This document shows, one piece after another, positions 38,740 through 46,401 of a DNA stretch of 64,000 nt (position 1 is the stretch's first letter; each line of letters opens with the position of its first letter). A model generated the notes under the pieces. It worked only from the letters and a program-made list of their open reading frames with translations, did no database searches and was not told where the DNA came from. Origin of the DNA: Pseudanabaena sp. M53BS1SP1A06MG (GTDB taxonomy: Bacteria > Cyanobacteriota > Cyanobacteriia > Pseudanabaenales > Pseudanabaenaceae); NCBI GenBank assembly GCA_020404105.1, contig JADBWH010000072.1, positions 1 to 64,000 on the forward strand, given 5' to 3'. The position numbers were made by a program, and so were the translations under genes.

Positions 38740-39862
38740 ACACAAGAAAAAGCCAAGACTATCCGCACCGAACTATAGCGGTTTTCATTTTGCCGTAGGC
38801 AAAATGAAAACTCAAAACTCTTAATGGGACTGTTTTTTTGTTTTCAAATGAGTACACACTCATTTGAAAACCGCTATACTAGACGAACTGCTGAAAGAAT
38901 ACAAGAAACTAGAAGATCTAATGGCAGACGGAGGCATCCTCAAAGAATTGACCAAAGCGCTGGTAGAAAGGTGTTTAAACGCCGAAATCTAATACTAGAC
39001 GCAAGAAGAGAAAGACAACCTGACTCATGACGCTTCCAACAATCGACGGAATGGGTATAGCCAAAAAACAATCAAAGGGACATTTGGCGAAGCGACGATC
39101 GCCGTGCCAAGAGACAGGAAAGGTGAATACGAAACAATCCTGATAGCCAAAGTACAAACCAGATTTAACGGCGTTGACGACAAAATATTAGCCCTATACG
39201 TCAGAGGCATGATGGTGCAAGATATCCAAGAAGCATTGCAAGAGCTAAAGGAATTATTGGGCATGTGGATGACCGAAAATGAGTCATCCAAGTTTTGACT
39301 CTCAGTCCTCACCGAATTACAGAATCGGGGAGTCAAGGACATTTTTATCGCCTGTATCGATGGGTTGACGGGTTTTCCTGCTGCTATAGAAACTGTTTTT
39401 CCAAAACCCAGAACCAACTCTGCATCGTCCATATGGTCAGAAATTCTCTGAATTATGTTTTTTAGAAACACCGCAAATCTGTGGCGGCTGACCTGCGGAA
39501 AATCTATACGGCAATTACTGCGGTTGAGACGGAGCAGGCTTTGGTTGATTTTGCCGAGCGCAGGGACAGTCTTTATCCCACGATTAGCAAGTCTGGGCTG
39601 AGCCACTGGACTCGGGTAATTCCTTTCTTTGCTTTTCCCTTGGATATCCGCAAAGCTATTTACACCACCAATGCTATTGAATCGATGAATATGACTTTGC
39701 GTAGGGTCTTACGCATTGTTCTTTTCCCTCTGATGATTCAGCTCTCAAGGTCGTTTTCTTGGGAATTAACAATATTGCTAAAACATGGACGTTGCCCATT
39801 AAAGATTGGATAGCTGCTCTCAATCGTTTTGCTATTGTGTTTGGCGATCGCTTTCCCCTCTA
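38740..39862 (+). pseudogene. IS256-family (mutator-type) transposase pseudogene
   Basis: Conceptual translation gives AKTIRTEL, then (after the inserted MITE) DELLKEYKKLEDLMADGG, ILKELTKALVERCLNAEI, EATIAVPRDRKGEYETILI and DKILALYVRGMMVQDIQEAL. KELLGMWMTENESSKF follows, then [54 protein letters not shown], and finally IAALNRFAIVFGDRF. The family order is right, but about 70 codons between QEALQEL and KELLGMW are missing, including a catalytic Asp. There are several stops and at least two frame changes. Confidence 0.88.
38774..38878. repeat. MITE-like palindromic element nested in the IS256 transposase
   Basis: 105 bp with inverted ends TATAGCGGTTTTCA / TGAAAACCGCTATA and inner palindromes (CATTTTGCC...GGCAAAATG and TTTCAAATGAG...CTCATTTGAAA). 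It splits the transposase codons for TEL-DEL, with CTA repeated on each side, suggesting a target duplication. Confidence 0.85.
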
Positions 39863-40062
39863 ACTTTTTTCCTTGACACAATCCTATCGACAAACTCATG
39901 TTGATCATTACCTAACAGAAACCCTCAATAACTAGAATTTAGAATTAACACACATACTCAAAAATTACAAGAAAAGAGATATCAGCCTTTAGTTTAGATT
40001 ACACACTGTAATTTGGTGAGTAATATGCAGTAATTTAATTATGTGTGTTTATTTAAAGAGAT

Positions 40063-42321
40063 ATGACCCCAACCCTCCCCACCGAGCAAATCGATCGCAT
40101 TGTGTGGAATCAAAACCACGACCCATTTACAGTCCTTGGTCCCCATGAAATTGAGCAAGATGGTAAGTTGGTATGGGTGATTAGAGCGTATCTACCCGAC
40201 GCAGACGAGGTATCAGTAGTTACACCAGATCAGCACAAAGAATATCCGATGCATTCAGTGCATCATCCCCACTTTTTTGAATGTGTGATTACCGACGCGC
40301 CCCACCTCTTTAGCTATCAGTTTAAAGTCAAGTCTGGCAATAGAGATCGACTCATTCACGACCCCTACTACTTCAAATCGCAATTACTGACTGAATTTGA
40401 CAGCTATTTATTTGGTGAAGGAACCCATTACCAGATTTACGAAAAAATGGGTGCTCACCCTGCCACTATTGATGGAGTAGATGGGGTGTATTTTGCAGTT
40501 TGGGCTCCTAATGCACGTAATGTCTCTGTCATTGGTGACTTCAATAGCTGGGATGGACGCAAACACCAAATGCGTAGAGGCAATACAGGTATTTGGGACT
40601 TGTTTATCCCTGAACTCAAAGTTGGCACAGTTTATAAATATGAAATTAAAAGCCCCGCAGGACATATCTACGAAAAATCCGATCCCTATGGATTCTTCCA
40701 AGAAATTCGCCCAAAAACTGCCTCCATTGTCAACGATCTCGACACCTACGAATGGGGCGATCAAAATTGGCTTGAAACCCGTCGTACCGAAGATCCACTC
40801 AAGAAGCCTATCTCAGTCTATGAGCTACACCTCGGTTCATGGATGCACGCATCTATAGCAAATCCTCCCGCTAGTGGTTATCCTGCGGTATCCGCAGCCG
40901 ATCTCAAGCCAGGGGCAAGATTTCTCACCTATCGCGAACTCGCTGAAGACCTAATCCCCTATGTCAAGGAGATGGGCTATACCCATATCGAAATGATGCC
41001 AATCGCAGAGCATCCCTTTGACGGATCGTGGGGCTATCAAGTCACAGGTTACTATGCCGCGACTTCACGTTATGGTACACCCCAAGACTTGATGTATTTC
41101 ATCGACAAGTGTCACCAAAATGACATCGGCATCATTGTGGACTGGGTTCCTGCCCATTTCCCCAAAGATGGTCATGGATTGTCCTTCTTTGACGGTACAT
41201 TCCTCTATGAGCCTGAGGATGTCCGTATTGGTGAGCATAAGGAATGGGGAACCAAAATCTTTAACTACAAGCGCAGTGAAGTCAAAAACTTCTTGATCGC
41301 TAATGTGCTGTTCTGGTTCGACAAGTATCACATTGACGGGATTCGCGTCGATGCCGTAGCTTCAATGATCTACCGCGACTACAACCGCAAAGATGGCGAA
41401 TGGCTTGCCAACGAATATGGTGGTCGTGAAAGCCTCGAAGTAATCGAGCTATTTCGACACTTGCATAGCATTCTCTTCACCTATTACCCAGGAGCCTTAT
41501 CGATCGCTGAAGAATCAACATCCTGGCCGATGGTGACATGGCCCGCCTATTCAGGAGGCTTAGGATTTAACCTAAAGTGGAATATGGGCTGGATGCACGA
41601 TATGCTCGATTATTTCAAGCTTGACCCCTATTTCCGTGGACATAATAATAACTATGTCACCTTCAGCATTTGGTACGCCTTCAGTGAGAATTTCATGTTG
41701 GCACTCTCCCATGATGAAGTAGTACATGGCAAGAGCCCGATGATCGGCAAGATGCCTGGGGATGAATGGCAAAAGTTTGCCAACCTACGTTGTCTCTATG
41801 GCTATATGTTCACCCACCCTGGGAAGAAAACCATGTTTATGGGCATGGAAATTGGACAATGGGCAGAATGGAACGTCTGGGGAGATCTGGAATGGCATTT
41901 ACTCCAATATCCTAGCCACAAGACCCTCCAAAAATATGTTAGCGACCTTAACAAACTTTTGCGATCGCTACCTGAACTCTATACTCAAGATTTTTCTCCA
42001 AAAGGGTTTGAATGGATTGAATGTAACGATACGCAAAATTCCGTTATTTCTTTCTTAAGGAAAGGTATAGATGGTGAATTTGTGCTGGTCGTCTGTAATT
42101 TCACCCCCGTTCCTCATCATAACTATCGTGTCGGCGTTCCCGAAAAGGGCTTCTATAAGGAGGTTCTTAATAGTGATTCGGTAATTTACGGCGGTAGCGG
42201 CATTGGCAATATGGGCGGTAAGTATGCAGATGATTATGGTACTCACGGCAAGCCCTATTCCGTAGATGTGACTGCGCCTCCTCTCGGTGTAGTTGTCCTG
42301 AAATATATCGGCGAAGTTTAG
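40063..42321 (+). CDS. glgB: 1,4-alpha-glucan branching enzyme
   Basis: GlgB makes alpha-1,6 branches in glycogen. 752 residues: an N1 and N2 carbohydrate-binding region (about 1-230; NHDPFTVLGPHE and VYFAVWAPNARNVSVIGDFN), then the GH13 barrel. The catalytic set is the nucleophile Asp in DGIRVDAVASM, the acid Glu in IAEESTSWP and the third acid in LSHDEVVHGK. The C-terminal beta domain ends VVVLKYIGEV. Full length, preceded by AAAGAG as ribosome site. It has its own terminator. Confidence 0.97.
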   Translation: MTPTLPTEQIDRIVWNQNHDPFTVLGPHEIEQDGKLVWVIRAYLPDADEVSVVTPDQHKEYPMHSVHHPHFFECVITDAPHLFSYQFKVKSGNRDRLIHDPYYFKSQLLTEFDSYLFGEGTHYQIYEKMGAHPATIDGVDGVYFAVWAPNARNVSVIGDFNSWDGRKHQMRRGNTGIWDLFIPELKVGTVYKYEIKSPAGHIYEKSDPYGFFQEIRPKTASIVNDLDTYEWGDQNWLETRRTEDPLKKPISVYELHLGSWMHASIANPPASGYPAVSAADLKPGARFLTYRELAEDLIPYVKEMGYTHIEMMPIAEHPFDGSWGYQVTGYYAATSRYGTPQDLMYFIDKCHQNDIGIIVDWVPAHFPKDGHGLSFFDGTFLYEPEDVRIGEHKEWGTKIFNYKRSEVKNFLIANVLFWFDKYHIDGIRVDAVASMIYRDYNRKDGEWLANEYGGRESLEVIELFRHLHSILFTYYPGALSIAEESTSWPMVTWPAYSGGLGFNLKWNMGWMHDMLDYFKLDPYFRGHNNNYVTFSIWYAFSENFMLALSHDEVVHGKSPMIGKMPGDEWQKFANLRCLYGYMFTHPGKKTMFMGMEIGQWAEWNVWGDLEWHLLQYPSHKTLQKYVSDLNKLLRSLPELYTQDFSPKGFEWIECNDTQNSVISFLRKGIDGEFVLVVCNFTPVPHHNYRVGVPEKGFYKEVLNSDSVIYGGSGIGNMGGKYADDYGTHGKPYSVDVTAPPLGVVVLKYIGEV

Positions 42322-42360
42322 ATTTTTCACAAACCTTGCATAGCAAATTTTAAGTGAATA

Positions 42361-42396
42361 AAAAAAGAAGGCTTGCTAATCAAGCCTTCTTTTTTG
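42361..42396. terminator. Terminator after glgB
   Basis: AGAAGGCTTG / CAAGCCTTCT stem flanked by A-tract and T-tract. It can serve both glgB and the convergent small gene. Confidence 0.85.
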
Positions 42397-42408
42397 TTGG
42401 GGATTTAT

Positions 42409-42690
42409 TTATGAAGCATTAGCAAATAGGCGATCGCGTGATTCACATAAGTTCATTGACTCAGGATGTTGATGCTTCCATGTGCGGGAATTGAGAAATG
42501 TCGGTAGCCGTACATCACTAGTAGGAGCAATATCAATAAACTGTTCTTGGTGATTACCATCTCCATATTGAGCAAAATTCTGCATATCCCGTTCCATCTC
42601 TCCTAAAACCTGTAAAGCCAGATGGAGATGAGCTTCGAGATATTTAATTCGATTCTGTAATACTTCGATGGTGGCATCTTGGGTATTCAT
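42409..42690 (-). CDS. Small coiled-coil protein of unknown function
   Basis: 93 residues from the ATG at 42690, which has a good ribosome site (GAGG) seven bases upstream. The frame extends further to 42744, without such support. An N-terminal coiled coil (TIEVLQNRIKYLEAHLHLALQVLGEMERDM) is followed by a polar region with PTFLNSRTWKHQHPESMNLC. I do not recognise the family. It is convergent with glgB. Confidence 0.6.
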   Translation of the reverse strand: MNTQDATIEVLQNRIKYLEAHLHLALQVLGEMERDMQNFAQYGDGNHQEQFIDIAPTSDVRLPTFLNSRTWKHQHPESMNLCESRDRLFANAS

Positions 42691-42851
42691 AACAAGACCT
42701 CTATCAGTTGTTACACAATGAATTTTTAATCCAAATCTTTGCACAAGAGTCTAATTCTTATACCTACATATCACCATCCTACGAAAGCATGAACTAGAGT
42801 AATGGTTCCGTGATATGGGAAAAAGTAATGAGTTTGCTGTAGGTTAGTAAC

Positions 42852-42986
42852 ATGCAAACAATTGTGGAACTATCTTTATTTGAATATGACTTGAGTAATG
42901 GCTTTAATTGGACAGATCGAGAACAAGAGGCGATCTCTAAGTTAGAAAACACCACCTTCAAAGCATTCTCTCCACAAACTATTTAG
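42852..42986 (+). CDS. Possible 44-residue protein
   Basis: An ATG frame (MQTIVELSLFEYDLSNGFNW, TDREQEAISKLENTTFKAF) has protein-like composition in a region without other genes. The TDREQEAI piece looks helical. No good ribosome site and no relative is known to me, so it may be chance or a fragment. Confidence 0.25.
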   Translation: MQTIVELSLFEYDLSNGFNWTDREQEAISKLENTTFKAFSPQTI

Positions 42987-43284
42987 GATTGCTATAAACG
43001 CAATTGTTGCTAAAAAATTTAAAATTACAGGTAGCCTAAAATTGATCAAGTGTGGCTGCTATTTCAGGATTAGATAAATCATTGAAATTGACAAATAGGC
43101 ACTTAAAAACTACCAACATTTCGTCTAATATTTGATGGCAAACTATGTCTAAAAAAATTTATAAATTCTTTATTGATCCTATTCAATACCTTGATAGTAA
43201 ATGTGATCTGTTGCCCAGAATATGATAATTTCGTATTTTTAAATATGAAATAAAGGTAGTACTTAGTGCTTAAAGTTGAATTCG

Positions 43285-43335
43285 TGACACTTTCAAAAAT
43301 ACTTCTGTACTACTCAAAGCTTCTAGAGGCAGTAG
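43285..43335 (+). repeat. Family 4 repeat, partial copy
   Basis: CACTTTCAAAAATACTTCTG, then TACTACTCAAAGCTTCTAGA. It matches the right half and tail of the family 4 copies at 31178 and 44778. Confidence 0.55.
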
Positions 43336-43510
43336 GTATGTTATTCAATTTATAAAGAAGTTGTGAAAGCTATAAGAGTACATATTTCACAGCTATTAAA
43401 AATTAATTTTAAATGTAAAGTTGTTGTCAAAAACCATAATGCTAAAACTAAAAGCTAATAGTTGCGAGATAACGTTTAAAATAGATGAGACAATCTAGAC
43501 CCGTTTCAAC

Positions 43511-44620
43511 GTGAACAAAATCCCTCCCTTTGATGTATCGCAGCAGTATCAACAAATTGGCGATCGCTTAAATCAGGCTGCTTTAGCCGTACTCGCATCG
43601 GGGCAATATATTGGCGGACAAACTGTAAGTCAGTTTGAGAATGAGTTTGCAAGTTATATTGGCTCAAAGCATGGCATCGCTTGTAATTCAGGTACAGATG
43701 CTTTGTATTTAGCAATGCGAGCTTTAGATATAGGGGAGGGTGATGAAGTAATCACTTCACCATTTACGTTTTTTGCCAGCGCCGAGACAATCAGTATGAC
43801 AGGTGCTAAGCCAGTATTTGTTGATATTGCAGCCCATAGCTTTAACCTAAATTTAGATCTACTAGAATCCGCAATTACTGAGCGCACTAAAGCGATTATG
43901 CCTGTGCATCTGTTCGGTCGTCCTGTGGATATGCCGAAATTGATGGCGATCGCCAAAAAGCATAATCTTTACGTGATTGAAGACTGCGCTCAAGCTACAG
44001 GAGCAATCTCTAATGGGGAAAAGGTTGGTAGTATCGGGGATGTTGGCTGTTTTAGTTTTTACCCCACCAAAAATTTGGGAGGTTGTGGGGATGGTGGTTT
44101 GATGACTACCAATAATGCAGACATTCATAAAAAGCTAAGAATTTTGCGTGAACATGGTAGCCCCCAACGCTATTATCATGAATATATTGGGATGAATTCA
44201 CGCCTTGATTCTCTGCAAGCTGCCCTATTGCAGGTGAAGTTGCCCTATTTAGATAAGTGGAATGCCCAACGACGGGAAATAAGTGATCGCTATACGCAAC
44301 TACTCAAGGAAGCGAATATCCCTAATCTTGTTACACCGCACCATTGCCCTGGAAGTGTCTGGAATCAGTACACGATTTGCATTGGTGATGGCAAACGTAA
44401 CGATATCCAAGCAAAATTGCGCGAGCAAGACATTATCACGATGATCTATTATCCTTTACCTCTCCATTTGCAATCTGTTTATAAGGATTTAGGTTATACA
44501 AAAGGTGCTTTTCCAGTCACTGAAGATATCTGCGATCGCGTTCTGTCCTTGCCTATGTTTCCTGAGCTAACCGAAGAACAGCAAGATCGAGTTGTTAGTA
44601 CTTTACAAGGTTTGATCTAA
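43511..44620 (+). CDS. DegT/DnrJ/EryC1/StrS-type sugar aminotransferase
   Basis: 369 residues with a GTG start. A PLP-dependent aminotransferase of fold type I used in amino-sugar synthesis. The start is NKIPPFDVSQQYQQIG, then GIACNSGTDALYLAMRAL. The PLP-binding Lys is K187 in FSFYPTKNLGGCGDGG. EDCAQATGA supplies the Asp/Gln that hold the cofactor. It probably makes UDP- or dTDP-linked amino sugars for surface polysaccharide, but no neighbour confirms this. Confidence 0.93.
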   Translation: MNKIPPFDVSQQYQQIGDRLNQAALAVLASGQYIGGQTVSQFENEFASYIGSKHGIACNSGTDALYLAMRALDIGEGDEVITSPFTFFASAETISMTGAKPVFVDIAAHSFNLNLDLLESAITERTKAIMPVHLFGRPVDMPKLMAIAKKHNLYVIEDCAQATGAISNGEKVGSIGDVGCFSFYPTKNLGGCGDGGLMTTNNADIHKKLRILREHGSPQRYYHEYIGMNSRLDSLQAALLQVKLPYLDKWNAQRREISDRYTQLLKEANIPNLVTPHHCPGSVWNQYTICIGDGKRNDIQAKLREQDIITMIYYPLPLHLQSVYKDLGYTKGAFPVTEDICDRVLSLPMFPELTEEQQDRVVSTLQGLI

Positions 44621-44777
44621 ACTAGTTTTAATCTCAAATCCGAAATAAGCTGTAAAAATCATTGGTTTTGGCATCGCTTAGCCATTTGTTTACAGGTGTC
44701 TGAGTGAAGCCAAAGCAATCTCAAATGAGATTGCTATAGCCCGTTAACAAATTCAGTAGAGAGTTGCAGTACGAAAC

Positions 44778-44852
44778 GAGGAAAGTGGCACTTCGAGGCA
44801 CTTTCCTCAATATTTCTTTACTAATCAAAGCCTCAATAGACTGTATAGTTGT
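44778..44852 (+). repeat. Family 4 repeat
   Basis: Hairpin GAGGAAAGTGGCA / TGCACTTTCCTC-like arms around ACTTCGA, then a tail TTTCTTTACTAATCAAAGCC, TCAATAGACTGTA shared with the copy at 31178. Confidence 0.7.
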
Positions 44853-44892
44853 CGCAACTTGAACAGTATGTAAAGTAGCTATGTGTAAATAA

Positions 44893-44949
44893 CCTAAAAT
44901 CAGAGTGTGGGTTGCCCGCGTAGCGGGCAACCCACACTCTGATTTTAGG
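44893..44949. repeat. 57-bp near-perfect palindrome
   Basis: Two 27-base arms (CCTAAAATCAGAGTGTGGGT, TGCCCGC and the reverse complement) around a GTA loop. There is no T-tract directly after it. Confidence 0.9.
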
Positions 44950-45048
44950 CTTTAGTAGAGAAGTGTGATAAAAATATGCCATATGCCGATAGATTGGTTG
45001 GCATTGTAACATCAGTTATAATCTGCATATCCGATTTGGGAAATAATC

Positions 45049-46389
45049 ATGGGTATTCTTAATTCAATGTTTGCGAAATGGAAACATCCTCAACAGGGGG
45101 AAAGAAACAATCCAGATATTCAAGTTATAGCAAATCCTAGCTCAACGACTCCCCAACCATTAGCACAGCCAAGTTCAGCAGTCCAACGCTATACAGAACT
45201 AGAGGCTTCCTTAACGCGATCGCCCCAAGCTTTTTCAACCAAGTCTATTAACTCTCCCATAAACACTGTCGGACTTAAGAAGTTTGGTAAGAGATTATTT
45301 TGGACTGGGGTTTTATTAGGTATTCCTGCGGGGATTATCTATGTGGTGAATTTGCCCTATCCTGCAATTCGCCAACCGATATCTAAATCAGCGCCTCTAT
45401 TATTGTTGCCTAGCAATATGACGATTGAGGCAAATTTTAAGAAAGGACAGGCTACTATTGAGGAATCTAGACAATTAATTGAATCGCCAACTAGTGCGGC
45501 TGATTTAGATCGAGGAGAGTTGAAACTTAAAGAGGGTAAAACCGCCCTAGATGCAATTCCTGCCTGGTATGTGGCTGACTGGGCAGACTATTCGCGAGGA
45601 TATTGGGGATATTGGGAATTTTCGCCTTCTGGTTTACAGGCAGCAAGGATTAAGGCAGGACAATTAGAGGCAAAAGTTTTTCAAGAAAAAAATGCTCAAA
45701 TAACTTTGACTGATGCTGAAAAAACAGTGGAACTTGCGAAGGTGCAGTTACAACAGTCGAACTCACCTACGGACAAAAAAATGGCTGTCCAGAATTGGCA
45801 AGCAGCGATTGATCGATTAAGTCAAATTCCCCCACAGACATTAGCAGGTCGGAAGGCTCAGCAGTTAGTCAATACATCTACGAGGGATTTAAAAGCGTTA
45901 GCAGGACTGAACATTGGGAATGAGAAGGTTGTCTATCTAATTGGTGGAGCCGAGGAATTTGCGAAAAAAGCTGCTGAAGCAGGTCGAAATCCTCCCCATT
46001 CTAGCGATCGCTGGATTGAGATTGCAGGTATGTGGCAAGAGTCAATTCAACGTCTGGAGAAGATCACTTCAGAAGATCCTGTTGGTTATACTGAGGCGCA
46101 AAAGCGTCTTGCCGAATATCGTGCTAATCTTTCAGAAGTAAAGGTACGCTTAAAAAATGAGCAGGAATCAGTCCAAGCTTTAGATCTGGCAAACCAGAAA
46201 CTAACAAATTTGTGGGCAAGTTTACCCAATAATGGGAAGGATCTCAATCGTAATCAAATGATTGCGAGTTTTATGGCAATTAACAATGACTTAGAAAAAA
46301 TTCAAAACGGAACTACTGTTTATTTGAAAGCCCAAGAATTAAAACTGCAAGTACAGCAACAGTTGAAGTTATTGCGTCAAGAAAAATAG
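45049..46389 (+). CDS. Conserved membrane-anchored helical protein
   Basis: 446 residues. A polar N-terminus (about 1-75), one transmembrane segment (RLFWTGVLLGIPAGIIYVVN, about 84-103) and a long helical, coiled-coil-like extracytoplasmic part rich in Lys, Glu and Gln (for example IEESRQLIESPTSAADLDRG and AEKTVELAKVQLQQ). It includes a Trp/Tyr cluster (WYVADWADYSRGYWGYWEF). It resembles a conserved cyanobacterial family of unknown function. The gene ends 12 bases before the degenerate P-type ATPase, so they form an operon. Confidence 0.8.
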   Translation: MGILNSMFAKWKHPQQGERNNPDIQVIANPSSTTPQPLAQPSSAVQRYTELEASLTRSPQAFSTKSINSPINTVGLKKFGKRLFWTGVLLGIPAGIIYVVNLPYPAIRQPISKSAPLLLLPSNMTIEANFKKGQATIEESRQLIESPTSAADLDRGELKLKEGKTALDAIPAWYVADWADYSRGYWGYWEFSPSGLQAARIKAGQLEAKVFQEKNAQITLTDAEKTVELAKVQLQQSNSPTDKKMAVQNWQAAIDRLSQIPPQTLAGRKAQQLVNTSTRDLKALAGLNIGNEKVVYLIGGAEEFAKKAAEAGRNPPHSSDRWIEIAGMWQESIQRLEKITSEDPVGYTEAQKRLAEYRANLSEVKVRLKNEQESVQALDLANQKLTNLWASLPNNGKDLNRNQMIASFMAINNDLEKIQNGTTVYLKAQELKLQVQQQLKLLRQEK

Positions 46390-46401
46390 TGGGATGAATT
46401 C

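Larger units (their letters stand above)
38699..39880 (+). mobile_element. Decayed IS256-family element
   Basis: Imperfect terminal inverted repeats frame it: TGTCAGGGGGAAAA near 38701 and its counterpart, read inward, TGTCAAGGAAAAAA at about 39864-39878. The inside is an inactivated mutator-type transposase, interrupted by a 105-bp palindromic repeat and lacking an internal piece. No clear target duplication was found. Confidence 0.75.
42745..43510. other. Long AT-rich intergenic region
   Basis: 766 bases without a clear gene. A 44-residue frame (42852-42986) is listed as a weak candidate. At about 43285-43335 half of a family 4 repeat is present. The rest shows no structure I can read. Confidence 0.5.
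44621..45048. other. Intergenic region with family 4 repeat and a long perfect palindrome
   Basis: No gene. It holds a family 4 repeat (44778-44852), a 57-bp palindrome (44893-44949), and the leader of the next gene. Confidence 0.6.

Noticed and set aside
39025-39606. 193-residue minus-strand frame
   Set aside because: It is antisense to the IS256 transposase relic, whose plus-strand frames match the family.
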